A stretch of DNA of 64,000 bases from Dimargaris cristalligena (taxonomy: Eukaryota; Kickxellomycota; Dimargaritomycetes; Dimargaritales; Dimargaritaceae): positions 63,441-127,440 of the forward strand of contig JANBQC010000016.1 of the NCBI GenBank assembly GCA_027576995.1. Reading direction: 5' to 3'. Shown here in pieces: positions 1-11,343 of the stretch. A program made the translations under genes and the position numbers. The notes under the pieces were generated by a model. The model did no database searches and was not told where the DNA came from. It saw only the letters and a list, made by a program, of their open reading frames with translations. Numbering within the stretch: position 1 is the first letter of the stretch; each line of letters begins with the position of its first letter.

Positions 1-123
1 TCACCAACCGGGTGGGAGGTTTTTTTAAAAAAAATATATATATGAAGGATTATGTCATCAAACTGGCCATGTCTAACCTTCGCATGTTTGCAATCCTCTA
101 ACCGCCCTCTCTACCTTTCATAG

Positions 124-270
124 GAAGAGGACGATGTGGGCCTTGCGCAATCCCGCCTGGTCCAAAAACTGAACCGAGAAAAGATTCAATTTCAAGACCA
201 ATTAGAACGCGATTACCAGGCGTTTTTAGCCCGACATGCCGAGGGAATGGCGGAGGCCATGCGCGAATAA
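124..270 (+). CDS. 3'-terminal exon of an unidentified protein (partial)
   Basis: The last 48 codons of a gene that begins left of the window. A TAG acceptor (121-123) precedes an open frame ending in TAA at 268-270; the same frame is closed immediately upstream, so an intron boundary here is likely. The peptide starts with an acidic patch (EEDD) and continues as a charged, Gln/Glu/Arg-rich probable helix or coiled coil ending in AEAMRE. I do not recognise the family. The preceding 120 bases are AT-rich and look intronic. The exon could also be a chance frame, but codon use matches the coding style of the neighbouring genes. Confidence 0.55.
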   Translation, partial: EEDDVGLAQSRLVQKLNREKIQFQDQLERDYQAFLARHAEGMAEAMRE

Positions 271-1893
271 GCGTGGAATCAATCCGGTATAATGTAATAA
301 ATATTGCAACGTTAGTTTAGAATCCCCACTCCACCTCATTGGGTTAATCACGTGAGCAAATCGGGAAAACAAGCTATATGGAATGGAAAGAGCTGGTCTT
401 ATGCCCTTACCTTCATACTTGGCCGGACCGCTTGGGAATAAGTAGTAAACAGTAAACAAAGGGTTGCGGCTTTCCTATTCACTGAAAACCAAATAGATGG
501 GGGGGGGAGCTTTAGGGTGAAGAGCAATTTAGTTGACCCAACCCGCCTAAATTAACGTCCCACGCTCTAACTAGCTATGAGGGTGGGATATATAATAATC
601 TATCATAGTGGACAACTTTCGCACTCCACGGACGGACACCATCGGTTAATTGTCGTCGCCCTCTTGTTGAGTTTCATGTTTAGTGTTTCTTTTCTGTAAT
701 TGTATAGTCAGGCGGTTTGTGTAACTAACTAGCTCTAACTCTGGGCCGTTGGAAAGTCCCTTTCCCTCCCCCTCATGCGAAGACCCATCGTTTTCCCCTT
801 TGGCTGCTTCTCTGTATTATATAGTTCGCCCGCCTTTCGTTTGCTTTGTCCTTCGTTATCCGTGTATTGATGGTGGTGCTGTTATCCGCTGTTCCGTTCC
901 TTGAGATCCCCCTCTCTCTCCTCTTCTCGTTACTATACTGAACCCTTCTCTGCATATACTCAACCACCACCAGCTGAGTTGGACCGCCGATCCCGGCTTG
1001 AGCTTTGCCTAGTAATTTTTCTCCCAGCCTGGGTCGTATAGTGCATACAGTCTGAAATACTTACTCTCCGAATTTTGCCAGACTCGCTTAAAAACCCGAC
1101 CACCTCCCACTTCTCTCTCCCTCTTTCTCGTTTTTTGGCTGGACTCGGAGTATATAATAATTACATGCTCTAGGGTTGCTTATTGCTGCTCTTGTCCATG
1201 CACATATCGAGCCTCTCTCCCCCTTTTCACCCTTCCCTCCTCTCTCCTCTTACTGGGCCCCACGCATACCACTCTTCATTATCCGTCCCAAGAGCCTAGC
1301 CACCACTTCCCGTTGCATGGTCCAATTGCTCTCTACTCTGTTATACTGTTGTCTGTACGGTGTATTGGTTCCATTATCCGTCCGTCTATTCAGTCCTTGT
1401 TGTCCTCCGCTCACACATACACACATACACGCCCACCCTCGCCGCATCCTTCTCTCCCTTCTTTTTTCCCAGTTGTCCCCTGAGTCCGCGACTTGTATTA
1501 TCCCTTTTTTTTTTGTTGTCAACTGATCTGTATAAGGGCTCGCTCTTCCCTAACCTCCACTTGCCTCTCTTCATTTTCGCTTAAATATATTTAGTTATTC
1601 TACATTTATATACATACATGTGATACCCTATCAACCCATTTGTCCGTGGCTCTGTCCTTTTACAATTCCACATTTATCAAAGAAGCTGCTGTTTACAACT
1701 CGGTCCATTTATCCACATTACACGCCCTGGTTCCGTCCAGTATATTCCTGTCTGCGTCAATTATCCTCAACCTTAGTCCCTTCCGATCCAATTCACTACT
1801 GTGCACCCTCGTACCTTCCATTAAACCATATTGCCCTTCACCAGGTCCCAAACAGCTTACTCTCAACCCGCATTGCCACTCCATTAATTATCA
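271..1893. other. Intergenic region with pyrimidine-rich leader
   Basis: No convincing gene. From about 1090 to 1893 the + strand is strongly C/T-rich, like the leader of several other genes here, so much of it is probably promoter and 5' UTR of the downstream WD40 gene. The small frames on both strands (for example 1176-1526) are by-products of this low-complexity composition. Confidence 0.6.
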
Positions 1894-4188
1894 ATGCTTT
1901 CCCATGAGGATGCCGCTGTCTTTAGCGGAGAAGAAATCGACATTATCTTCTCCGGCGATGAACCAATAGACAATGACGAGGACGACGACTACGGGGCCAC
2001 CGCTCCTAAATCGCGCGCTAAAAAGGCGACCAAGGCCAAGACCGCCGCTACTACCCGTAAAGCGAATGCGGCAACCATCGCCGCGGCAGCGACAACCTCT
2101 GCTAAGCCACCCACGGCCACCCTGGGTAGGGGACGGGCGAAGAAAAAGACCGTCGTAGATTCCGACGAGACTCCCGAGACCAGTGAAAAACCCAAAGCCA
2201 CTCGAGGCCGCCGGAAACCAACCCCCGATCCCGAAGGCGCATTGGACGACGAAGAAACGCGTAAGTCATCTCGCCATTAATACAGGTGGTTATTATAGTT
2301 GCTCTTCCACTCGCTGATTATTGCAAGACTCTAGTACCAAACTGGCAGTATCTCAGTACAACGCCGTTCCAGCTCAACCATTCCCCTCTCACTACCTTAG
2401 TTCCTTCCATAATTTATTAATCCCGTATTTACTGTACTATATATTGTCAATTCATGTTCATCTGTTATTAGCGAAACCGAAACCGCGTAAGAAGGCAGCC
2501 GCTGTTGCCAAGCCCAAAAAGGTATGCCAGATATTTAACCTCCCGAATAACAACTTAGGAGCGTAAATCCTATCCTTAGATACCATTCTGCGGATACAAG
2601 GCCCAGTTCCGCTTCTGCATTTCCGGTCCCGATCCTAGCTAACCCTGTCCTTTTTAATTGACCCGCCAATATTGATGTATTATCTTGATCCAATTAATTG
2701 CTGTAGGCTGCTCCCCCACCACCACCCAAGACCTTTGACCTTACCGAATTACAGTCACTGGCCAGCCAATATCCCGATCGCTACTGGAATGAGCTTCATG
2801 GAGCCAAATCGGAATATATTGATACCATTGACATCCATCACCCGCTTTCGGCGCTCAATGTCGATATCCGGGATCAGGCCGCCATCACGGGCATGACTTT
2901 GTCCTCCGATGGTACTCTCCTGGCCACCTGCTGCAATTTAGGTTCCGTTAAAATCTGGGACCTGGACTCTTTCTCTCTGGTGCAGAAGCTACGGGACACC
3001 TGCGAAACCCACATTGACGAGTTTTACGTTGCCAAATTCACGCCCGATCAGCGCCACCTCATCGTCGGCGGTAAACTGAAGGACCGCTTGCGTTGGTCTG
3101 AGGCCGATGAAGATAACCATATTCTTCCCTGTCCCCTCAAAGTGTTTGACGTCTTAACGGGCCAGGTCGTGGCTCGTTTTGAAGGCCACATGGAAGAAAT
3201 TTTGTGCATCAAGCTCGTACAGTACAAGGGCGAGAATTACGCCCTTACCACCAGCCAGGACGGGTATATTATCAAGTGGCACTTTGATCCCACCTATACG
3301 ACTCTCCTGGACAAGTTCATCATCGAGGATGGAATCACCTGTATGGCCTTTACGGTTTCCTTTGCTCCCAGAACTGGTAACCGTTACTTTTTGGGGGCCT
3401 GTGATGACCAACTTAAACTATATGATTTTGAAGTGGGTAAATTGGTGCGGACGTTCGAGAACATTTATTCGTCTTACTGTGACTGTGGTAAATTCATTGA
3501 GTGCCTGGAAGTGCCAGTGCCGGGTCAGGAAGAGGCCACCCACAGTGGGACGACCCCGGAACCTACCTCCACCAGTGGTTATGACGATGAGCGACCCGCT
3601 GACCTTACGCCGCGGGCCTTCGCCTACTTCATTTCACGGGGCGTGGAACTCCTAGATGCCGAGGATAATACCATCGCATCCCGGCCCAATACCTGCACTC
3701 TGCATCGTCTGCTATACCCTGACGAAACCCACGATTGTTTCGATTTGGAAGAGGTTCGGCGGTTCCACCACGATGACTATATGTCCAACTCGTGGCTTAT
3801 GAAGGTGGCTGCTAATGGTCGGTACTTGTGTGCGCCCACCCTGAACGGACAAATCTTTGTATTTCACCTCGCTAGTGGTAAACTGACAGCTATTCTGCGT
3901 GGCCACGAGGAAATCGAAGTTCGGGATGTGATGTTTCATCCTACCCGAAACTTACTCTTTACCAGCGGAGATGACGGTTGTGTGAAAGTGTTTAGCCAGC
4001 GACCGGCGGAAATTGAAGCCCAGGTGCGGATCTATCTCGAGGCGGTCGCCCGAGGTGAATTGGATGTGGTGGTGACTGAGGAGAATAGCCCCTCGGCCAG
4101 TCCAGCACTATCGGCAATGACCATTGATGATGGCGAAGCAAATGCAGATAAGACAAGTGACGAAATGGAGATCAATATTGATTCCTAG
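1894..4188 (+). CDS. WD40-repeat protein with basic, AT-hook-like N-terminus
   Basis: Three-exon model: 1894-2260, 2472-2521 and 2707-4188, with donors GTAAGT and GTATGC and phases 1 and 0. The joined frame gives about 632 residues. Residues 1-140 are acidic, then Lys/Ala/Pro-rich with RGRRKP- and KPKPRKK-type patches resembling AT-hooks or nuclear localisation signals. From about residue 200 several WD-like blades can be seen (VKIWDL, LKVFDVLTG, IIKWHF, LKLYDFEVG, VKVFSQ). An insert rich in Pro/Thr/Ser and acidic residues lies between blades, and the tail is acidic. A WD40 propeller with a basic tail suggests a chromatin or nuclear scaffold, but that role is inference. The start was chosen as the first ATG of the open frame after the pyrimidine-rich leader. 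I cannot name an orthologue. Confidence 0.8.
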
Positions 4189-5888
4189 TCACGGCGATCT
4201 CAGCCAAGTATTGCGTTTGTGTATCTCTCCAATGAATGTGAGAAATGATATTACTGGTCAGCCCAGTCTCATATTTCTTGTAATTCCGTTTTAAACACCG
4301 CTTATACTTCAACTAGATTCTTTTTTAGATTTGTGTGGCTGGTCTTCCGGCCCATCAGCTCTTGGTCCATTTAACCTTAACAGTATAGCCGGCATAGATC
4401 CCAAGAATTCGGTTATATATATATATAACGGCCACTTTCCTGATAAATATTATTATTGCCATAATTTCTGTTCCTAATGGGTCATCTCATTTAGCACTTC
4501 ACTCTAATTTGACTGTGATTGATTATAATACCGTGTGCTGTTTAGGTGGGATGGCATAGTTTCCCTAGAGAGGCCAACGACTTGACTTAATGTAAGTGAT
4601 CAGCCTTGCCCTTCAGCATATTCAAAAAGGCTGGGGCCACAGCTGACAGGATAAACTTTGGGGAGAGAAGGGGCCTAAATGTTCGGATGAGGGGAGACAG
4701 ACCAGCGAGTAAGCCCCAAGTGCAAGGCAAAATATTGTAATATTGGGAATAAATAAGGAGAGCTCTCAGTCCGGCGGAGTCATTTTTATCATTGGCGCTA
4801 GTGGCCGTGAACCAGGGTCGTTCTTTTTAAAGTGAGTGCAAACGATCGATTCTAATATAAATTATTTATAATTCCAGAGCCAACAGCGAGAATAATAGTA
4901 GGGCACCCGGGCCTTTACGTCGGTTGGTTTTGATTAGCCCTAGTAATTAAGGTAAAACCAGATCCCAGCCTATTGTAAACCACTGGTCACATTTTTATGA
5001 GGCAATACTGTATAAATAGGGGCGGGGGACATTGCGGAGTATCGATAAGCAACGAAGATCTAGGACCTAAGACATGTGGTGTAAGCGTAACTCAGCGGGA
5101 TAGTGGCATCATCGAAGTATGAGCCGGGAAAATATGTTTCGTCAAATTCCTTACCTATATCTCATTCGAAGTCCTATATAGCTGGGTGTTGACCCGATCC
5201 CATACACGAGAAGCTCTAATGGTGTTATCGCATTTGGTTTCCGTATGTCTTGTGGAGAAATCCTCTTATATCCCCAACAGACTGATATAAGAGGGCTTTT
5301 CCCCCCATTGGTTTCGTAAAAGGGAACGTGTCTGCGCTTTGCCCCCCACCCCACCCCCTGAATACACAGTTCCGTTGGTACCACGTTCACCAATATTATG
5401 TCTAGCCATCTATGTTGAAGAAATTATATATAGAATGCGGCTGGCTATTAGCCATGTTGCACGTTCAAGGGCGGGTTAATGAATGACCATCAATTCCCCG
5501 CAGCCCCATTCCATTTTAATAGGGCAAAGTTTATTGAATAAAATGATTTAGTGTATCTCTGAATCATAATCTTTAAATTAGAATACAATAGAATAGTTAG
5601 GGTAAAACCACCCACTAGCTTTTAGCCTCGACACTAAAAAAATAATCGAAGTGTACAGTGTAAGAGAGAAATGCCTAGGAGAGCCCCGACTATGCACGGA
5701 AAGCCAGGGGCAGTCGATACACTACTAATGGGTGAACCGCTCTGGGGCTATTAATATACCATTAGCAGTCTGTCATTATTAACATCGGATATTTAATGGC
5801 AATCGAAAAATCGGCTATTTGGGTTGTATTCGTTAACCCTCGGGTATTAAAAGACCATATCTTCCTACTCATTTGATCCTAGCGAACC
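4189..5888. other. Intergenic region
   Basis: About 1.7 kb with no supported gene. It contains an (AT)n tract near 4415-4428 and AT-rich segments, and presumably includes the terminator of the WD40 gene and the promoter of the Cys-rich secreted protein. Confidence 0.5.
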
Positions 5889-5896
5889 TATATAAA
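5889..5896 (+). promoter_or_regulatory. Candidate TATA box
   Basis: TATATAAA lies about 144 bases upstream of the ATG of the secreted-protein gene, a plausible distance for a fungal core promoter. Identified by motif only. Confidence 0.4.
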
Positions 5897-6039
5897 CATC
5901 ATAGCTCAAGGATCACTCGCAATCCTACGTAGTGTCCTCTCCAGCTACAGCTTTAGCCTATATCCATTTATTTATTTTTATTCGTTTTATAGCTACTTTA
6001 TTTTTATAAAGTATAAATCCCCACTTCCCTTCACCTACC

Positions 6040-6807
6040 ATGAAGTGCTCTTTGATCACCCTCGCGGCCCTCGGTCTCATCGGCAGTTCCCTCGCCGGAG
6101 CTGACTCCCCCAGTGTGAATATCGCCTCCTCCAAGAAGGGCAATGGCCTGGACTGCTTCTATGCCACCCCTTGCCAAAGTTCCCCGGACCGCGTGTGTGC
6201 CTCCGAATGCCTGCATATTCCCCTTGAAGCGTACCGCACCTGCCAACATAAATGCGGCATGAACGAACGGGACTACGATGCCGGGGTGGTGGACTGCGTG
6301 CTCAGCTGCGTCGAAGGGGTCAGGTCCACCGGGTCGAAACACGGGTCGGTAAAGGGAGCAGCTGTTCCCTTGGATCAGGACGAGGACAACGACCAGGCCG
6401 ATGGAGGGGACAATGATAATAACAGTAAGCCAACCCCGACCACTTCTAACCACGGCGATGGCCAAGACGGAGAGGCCGATGTCCAAGATAAAGGCAAGGG
6501 CAAGGGTAAGGGTAAGGGCAAGGGCAAGGGTGGTAATGGGGACCACAGTCCCACGGGAACCGCCACGTCGCTGAGCAGTTCGTTGCCGACCGGTAAACAC
6601 GCCAAAGGGGCCATGGCTTCGAAATCGAGCATGTCCGACGGAGAAACCAAGACCTCGCGCCGCCCGTATACGTCGACCCATGGGTTCGCAGTGCAGACGG
6701 GTGGTTGGGATGACCTCGCCGCCGGGGCCGGTTCGGTTCGACTGGATTTCTTGGCCGTGGGCAGTGCTGCGGTCGCGGCTCTTTTAATCCACCGGGGCGG
6801 CTTTTAA
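6040..6807 (+). CDS. Secreted cysteine-rich protein with Lys-Gly repeat, possibly GPI-anchored
   Basis: Intronless, 255 residues. A signal peptide is clear (about residues 1-20, hydrophobic core followed by SSLAGA). Residues about 33-91 hold eight cysteines with three CxxxC pairs (CASEC, CQHKC, CVLSC) and no other recognisable domain, suggesting a small disulfide-bonded ectodomain. A Ser/Thr/Asp-rich linker follows, then six or seven Lys-Gly dipeptide repeats (about residues 151-164), another Ser/Thr-rich stretch and a C-terminal hydrophobic segment after a small-residue AAGAGS patch. This looks like a GPI signal or a single membrane anchor, although the last residues (HRGGF) are more polar than in a classical GPI signal. 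The Ser/Thr-rich parts are natural O-mannosylation substrates for the PMT4 product encoded next door. No family assigned. Confidence 0.75.
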   Translation: MKCSLITLAALGLIGSSLAGADSPSVNIASSKKGNGLDCFYATPCQSSPDRVCASECLHIPLEAYRTCQHKCGMNERDYDAGVVDCVLSCVEGVRSTGSKHGSVKGAAVPLDQDEDNDQADGGDNDNNSKPTPTTSNHGDGQDGEADVQDKGKGKGKGKGKGKGGNGDHSPTGTATSLSSSLPTGKHAKGAMASKSSMSDGETKTSRRPYTSTHGFAVQTGGWDDLAAGAGSVRLDFLAVGSAAVAALLIHRGGF

Positions 6808-7423
6808 GTGCGCCCTTTATTTTTAAAAATGGGGGTGTATATAAATGAGAAAAAAGTACGCCAGTTACGAAGGGGCAGTTGTTTATATGACCTACCACTA
6901 CCCTTTCCTACTTAAAGCGTACTCGCTATCATCCCACTCCCTTATAGTACCTATCTGAGGGTGTATATTTCTTTTAGTACACTACTACAATTATTCAATC
7001 TGTTCGGCCAAACCTTTCATAATTTCAATCTTACTCAATAAACTCGATTACCTTTAAAGAAATTTTATTTATGTGCATAGAATCAAAACAGACCATCCTG
7101 TTACTGGTAGGTTCGTCAACCATATGGGGTTACTCTGAAAAGGTTGCAACCATACAGGCAAATCCCGCATAACTCAATATTACTGCAAAGGAGTGATGTA
7201 GTTTCACGAAAAAAGTTAGAGTAAGGATAATTTAAGCTAGTCACTCCTACATCACGCCAGACTATAGAAAAGCATTATAAATTGGGAACGAGGGGGGGGG
7301 CTTGAAAGTAAAAATAAAAAAGACCCTATAATAGAGGTGAAAAAGGTACTAACTGGTCAACGAAGATTGCCATGACTAGAATTAAATCTGACAACCCTCC
7401 TGAACAAAAAAAGCACACCCCGA
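6808..7423. other. Convergent intergenic region
   Basis: About 600 bases between two converging genes. No gene seen. It is AT-rich with short homopolymer runs and should contain both 3' ends. Confidence 0.5.
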
Positions 7424-9781
7424 TTATTTAGCAAACTGCAGATCCCAGCCGCTGTACCACTTCCGGCCCAATACCTGATGGACATCAAGGGAAGAGCCGT
7501 ACGACAGCGGGGCGAAATAGAAGAATACGACCAATTGCAGCGCCAGTAGACCGAGCAGGGTAAAGCCCGCTGCGGGACTGATATGAAGGTGCCGCACGCG
7601 ACCGGTGATACTGCGCAGGGCGAACCGCCCGTAGTCTTCCACGAAAATGTACTGGAAGAGGATACCGATGCCCATGTACGCGAACATGAGGGCGGGCAAA
7701 TAGTGGTGCAGGAACAGGGCCCGGCCCATGACCATGAAGGGCACGAAATGGACCAGGTAGCCGAGGAGGAGGAAGCCACCGGAGCGTTCGAGGTGGCGGG
7801 CGACCAGGGGGGAAATGGGTTCCACCCCACGACGCTGGGCCAATACCTGGGCCGTCAATAAAGCGCCCAGGCCCAGGAGGGCGATGAACGCGAGCCACCA
7901 ACCGGTGGGGTGACCCATAAAGTAAATTTGTTTGTGTTCATCATTCTTGGTCCAGTAACTCACGCCGCGCAGCACAAACGGCCACGAGATGGCGTTGGAC
8001 TGGTAGGGGTGGGGCTTCGTCAGAGCGGCATTACGTTCGATCATGACTTTGTTGAGCTCAAAGAATTTGCGGAAGAAGCTGATGGGCAGGGGCTCTTTGG
8101 GAACCAGGGCGGTATTGTTGCCTCCGTGGACCCCTTCGATTTCCTCGGCGACCCACACATTCGCTTCCTGGGTGGTTTTCTTGTTACCGTTGATCTCGAA
8201 TTGGCCGAACCCCCAGTCAGGCAGTTTTTTGGGGTTGCAGTAAATTGCCACGCCGTGGCGCACACTGATCAGGCGGATGTAGCTGGTGCTGGTGGTCCAG
8301 TGGGTTTCGTTGACGGAGCTACGGTCGATTTCCAGGCGCCAGAGGGTGTCCTCGTACTTGCTATCCGAGTCGTTGCGGGGGGCGGTGGTCAATTCCATGT
8401 TGGTGGCGGTCAAGGGGGAGGCCACATCGTGGGCGAAGAGATAGCTGTCGGTACCGGTGTGTAGGAGGCGGATGGTATCGCCGTTCCGGACTATGTTTTT
8501 GTTGTTGGCCAGGGCTTCGGTATCATTACCGACGGGCAGCACGGTCCAGAAGTTGTTGACATCCTTGTGGGAGTAGCCGGTCACTTGGCGACCTTGGGAA
8601 CTGACCCGGCCGGAGGTGTAGCGCAGGGGGTAGTTGTGGGGGTGGGAGTGCAGATAAGCATCCATACTCTTGTGCTTCAGGGTGATGTTGTGGTGGTAGC
8701 GGACCTCGTGACTGCTGGCGTGCAGGGGACTGTTGTAGAGAGACCCCTGGAAGGCGGGACTCATGTACCGATCTCCAGGACCGCTGCGGTTAAGGACGGC
8801 GAAGTGGACGTAGAAGGTGGACATGTAGATGATGATGGGGATGGCAATCAGGGCCAGGGCGCGGGCAGCAAAGTGGTGGCTCCACTGCTGCATAGTTAAC
8901 CCACGGTCCACGTCCAAAAGCCGCCACAGATCCATAATCACAGCGATACCGATCATGCCCACCGTCAACAGACCCACCAGTTTAACGGAGGTCACCAAAC
9001 CGAGGAATACGCCGGCCAGGCACAGGTTGGTCCACCAAGCCACGCCAAAAGCCTGGAAGCGGGCCTTGTAGAAGCGGATGTAAAAGAACACGGCGCCCAG
9101 GAGGAAGATCATCATGAAGGTATCCAGCAGAATAAGGCGGGACTGGACCACCATACCGTTATCAAAAGCAATGAGGATCCCCGCCAGGAAAGCGGCGTAG
9201 ACGGAATATCCGGATTCGATCATGATAAAGTAGCAGATCACGGGCAACAGGGTGCCCAACAGGGCGGGGAACGAGCGGAGCGAAATATAGGGGATATCGT
9301 GTTCAATGTAGCTTTCCCCGATCTTATCAAACAGGTAGTCGCCGTTCAGTCCGACCAGGTAGCCCTGGGCGGCAATGAGCATTTTAGCCAGCGGGGGGTG
9401 GACATCGAAGAAGAAGGTGCGGCGAATATAGTAACTGGCGAACTTGCCAAAGTGCACCTCGTCAAAGACGACTTCGGACGGGTCCCACAGTTTGTAAAAG
9501 CGGGTGACAAACGAGGCTAACAGCACCAGGGCGGCGGCCAGATGGGAGGGATTCAGACCGGCGGGTACGTTGATGGACAGGGGGCCGAGGCGGTAGGGGA
9601 CGCCGCTCTTGGGGCGATCGACGTCGTCCGACTTAGTTTCCTGGGGTGAGGCGGTGTTGGGGCTAGAGGGGTCGGGGCTGGAGGTACGGGAGTGGCCGTC
9701 CTCCGAATGGGAATCGGTTGCGTGAGCGGCAGCAGCAGCAGCGGCGGCGGCCGTACGCTGGCGGGCTTTTTTGGCGGCCAT
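7424..9781 (-). CDS. PMT4: Dolichyl-phosphate-mannose--protein O-mannosyltransferase, Pmt4 type
   Basis: Transfers mannose from dolichyl-phosphate mannose to Ser/Thr of secretory proteins in the ER membrane. The frame encodes 785 residues from the chosen ATG at 9781. It holds the first luminal-loop motif with the catalytic Asp-Glu pair (VVFDEVHFGKF, about residues 104-114), the FFFDVHPPLAK segment, a series of membrane helices, a central MIR-domain region (HSHPHNYPLRY, QQVTGY-like and EINGNKK segments) and a C-terminal membrane block with HHYLPALM. The FGKFASYY form of loop 1, the VLNRSGPGD segment and the LPDWGF...EINGNKK stretch point to the Pmt4 rather than the Pmt1 or Pmt2 subfamily. The N-terminus has a nine-Ala run and a Ser-rich cytosolic tail. 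The frame stays open 35 codons further upstream, but that part has no family resemblance and I treat it as 5' UTR. No introns. Confidence 0.93.
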   Translation of the reverse strand: MAAKKARQRTAAAAAAAAAHATDSHSEDGHSRTSSPDPSSPNTASPQETKSDDVDRPKSGVPYRLGPLSINVPAGLNPSHLAAALVLLASFVTRFYKLWDPSEVVFDEVHFGKFASYYIRRTFFFDVHPPLAKMLIAAQGYLVGLNGDYLFDKIGESYIEHDIPYISLRSFPALLGTLLPVICYFIMIESGYSVYAAFLAGILIAFDNGMVVQSRLILLDTFMMIFLLGAVFFYIRFYKARFQAFGVAWWTNLCLAGVFLGLVTSVKLVGLLTVGMIGIAVIMDLWRLLDVDRGLTMQQWSHHFAARALALIAIPIIIYMSTFYVHFAVLNRSGPGDRYMSPAFQGSLYNSPLHASSHEVRYHHNITLKHKSMDAYLHSHPHNYPLRYTSGRVSSQGRQVTGYSHKDVNNFWTVLPVGNDTEALANNKNIVRNGDTIRLLHTGTDSYLFAHDVASPLTATNMELTTAPRNDSDSKYEDTLWRLEIDRSSVNETHWTTSTSYIRLISVRHGVAIYCNPKKLPDWGFGQFEINGNKKTTQEANVWVAEEIEGVHGGNNTALVPKEPLPISFFRKFFELNKVMIERNAALTKPHPYQSNAISWPFVLRGVSYWTKNDEHKQIYFMGHPTGWWLAFIALLGLGALLTAQVLAQRRGVEPISPLVARHLERSGGFLLLGYLVHFVPFMVMGRALFLHHYLPALMFAYMGIGILFQYIFVEDYGRFALRSITGRVRHLHISPAAGFTLLGLLALQLVVFFYFAPLSYGSSLDVHQVLGRKWYSGWDLQFAK

Positions 9782-11217
9782 GGCCTGAGAGTCAGAAACG
9801 TGGATGACGACGGAATAGGACGGGGAAACAGACAGCGTGTGGGCGTACAGTATTAGAGGGAGGGGCAGATGAGGGAATGCGGCCAAAGTTGTACAGACCC
9901 TAAACTGTTCAGGACAGATGGTACAGGGTTAATCACGGACAGTGCGGGAATGGAAGGACCAAAGTAAAGAAGCGGTAAACGAGGCGGAGTAAGGGTCACA
10001 CACACACACATACGAAGAAAAGGTTTGTTTGGTGGGTAGAAGTATCCTAAACCCCAGGGGCTCGCGCAATGGTCTTGGGCGTGTGTTAGTTAGATGAGAG
10101 AGTGCCTTAAGCTGTCAGCAGGATGCATTGCCAGGCCTTTGTGAGTACAAGTTTCGCCAATCTCCGCTTGCAAAAAAAGCCTTGGAACAATATGCAACGG
10201 CGGTGGATTTTCCACGCTGGGAAACCAGAAGGCCATCGGGATTGACGACGCTCTGTTTCTCATTGGGCTAATTAGTCCGTGGATATCGTGGCCTTTAGAT
10301 AGAGGACCGGGCTCAAGAGTAACAAATTGACATGATAGTCATGAAATTGGCCGATTAATATCGGCATCCATAGCCGACTAGCAATGTGAATTAACCCACG
10401 ATACTAAATCCCGATAATAGCTTCCAATCCAACCCCATATTTTGGCTCCATGTAAAGTGCTTCCCCGGGGATGGTGCCTAAACGGGTGTAACACCGCGGG
10501 GTGAGTTCCCCACTCTCAGCGCTGGGTCATAAGGAGCTGACCAGTTGACATACCCCCAAAGCTATGGAAATGGGAAATATGTCAGTAACAAAGCTGGTTC
10601 CGAGTTGGGTGGTTTTGCGTCCTTTCTAAACCTACCTCATTTAATGTGGCCCAGGATTCGCTAAACTGGATCACTATATCCCATAGGCATGCCTTCGCCA
10701 GGACTCCTTTTCACCTGCCTACTAGTCATTATCAAGCTCCTGTCGTGCCATTTCATGTGCATCATTCAGCAAAGATAATTAGTACTTGACTAGGCCCCCG
10801 CCAAAGCACCATACTGGGTTGGATAAAGAGAGAGAGAGAGAGAGAGAAGGCTGTATTACTCTAAGGATATGGTATGGTGGGGCGTGGCGGGATGTACATC
10901 ACGTGATAGTAATTACACCCTTCCAAAGCGAGTGGGTCTTGTTTAGGCAGGCGGCCTTACTCTTCGCCGTTGTGTGTGCTGCAGGCACAGGGAGGATACA
11001 CCTCGCCCATATTCGCCTATGGATTGGAGAGGTATTGGTAGGGAGAAAATGTCTGCACAATGAAGAAGACCATCGACACCAGCGTCAATGTGGATTCTCC
11101 CTCTTTCCCGCCAAGTACTTGACCCAAGTGACGCCCCATAGTCCTTCAATCCTTCTCTTTTTCCAAAAACTCCCTACAATCCCCTTACCGTAGGCATCGT
11201 TTTACGAATTTTCCAAG
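9782..11217. other. Divergent intergenic region between PMT4 and eL32
   Basis: About 1.4 kb likely shared as promoter by two divergent genes. It contains a (CA)n tract near 9999-10010 and an (AG)n tract at 10827-10847. A 135-codon frame at 10786-11193 runs through the (AG)n repeat and shows no protein features, so I do not call it. Confidence 0.5.
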
Positions 11218-11312
11218 ATGGTGGCCCCTCGCAAGACCGTTACGATCGTTAAGAAGCGCTCCAAGCCCTTCCTCCGCCACCAGTCGGACCGTTACAAGAC
11301 CGTCAAGGTAAG

Positions 11313-11343
<31 letters not shown>

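Noticed and set aside
6031..6681. 216-codon frame on the - strand
   Set aside because: Antisense shadow of the Cys-rich secreted protein; low-complexity composition derived from the (KG)n repeat.
9782..9886. 35-codon N-terminal extension of PMT4
   Set aside because: No family resemblance and no charge pattern of a cytosolic PMT tail; the downstream ATG gives the normal start.
10786..11193. 135-codon frame upstream of eL32
   Set aside because: Runs through an (AG)n microsatellite, has no domain and sits in the promoter region.
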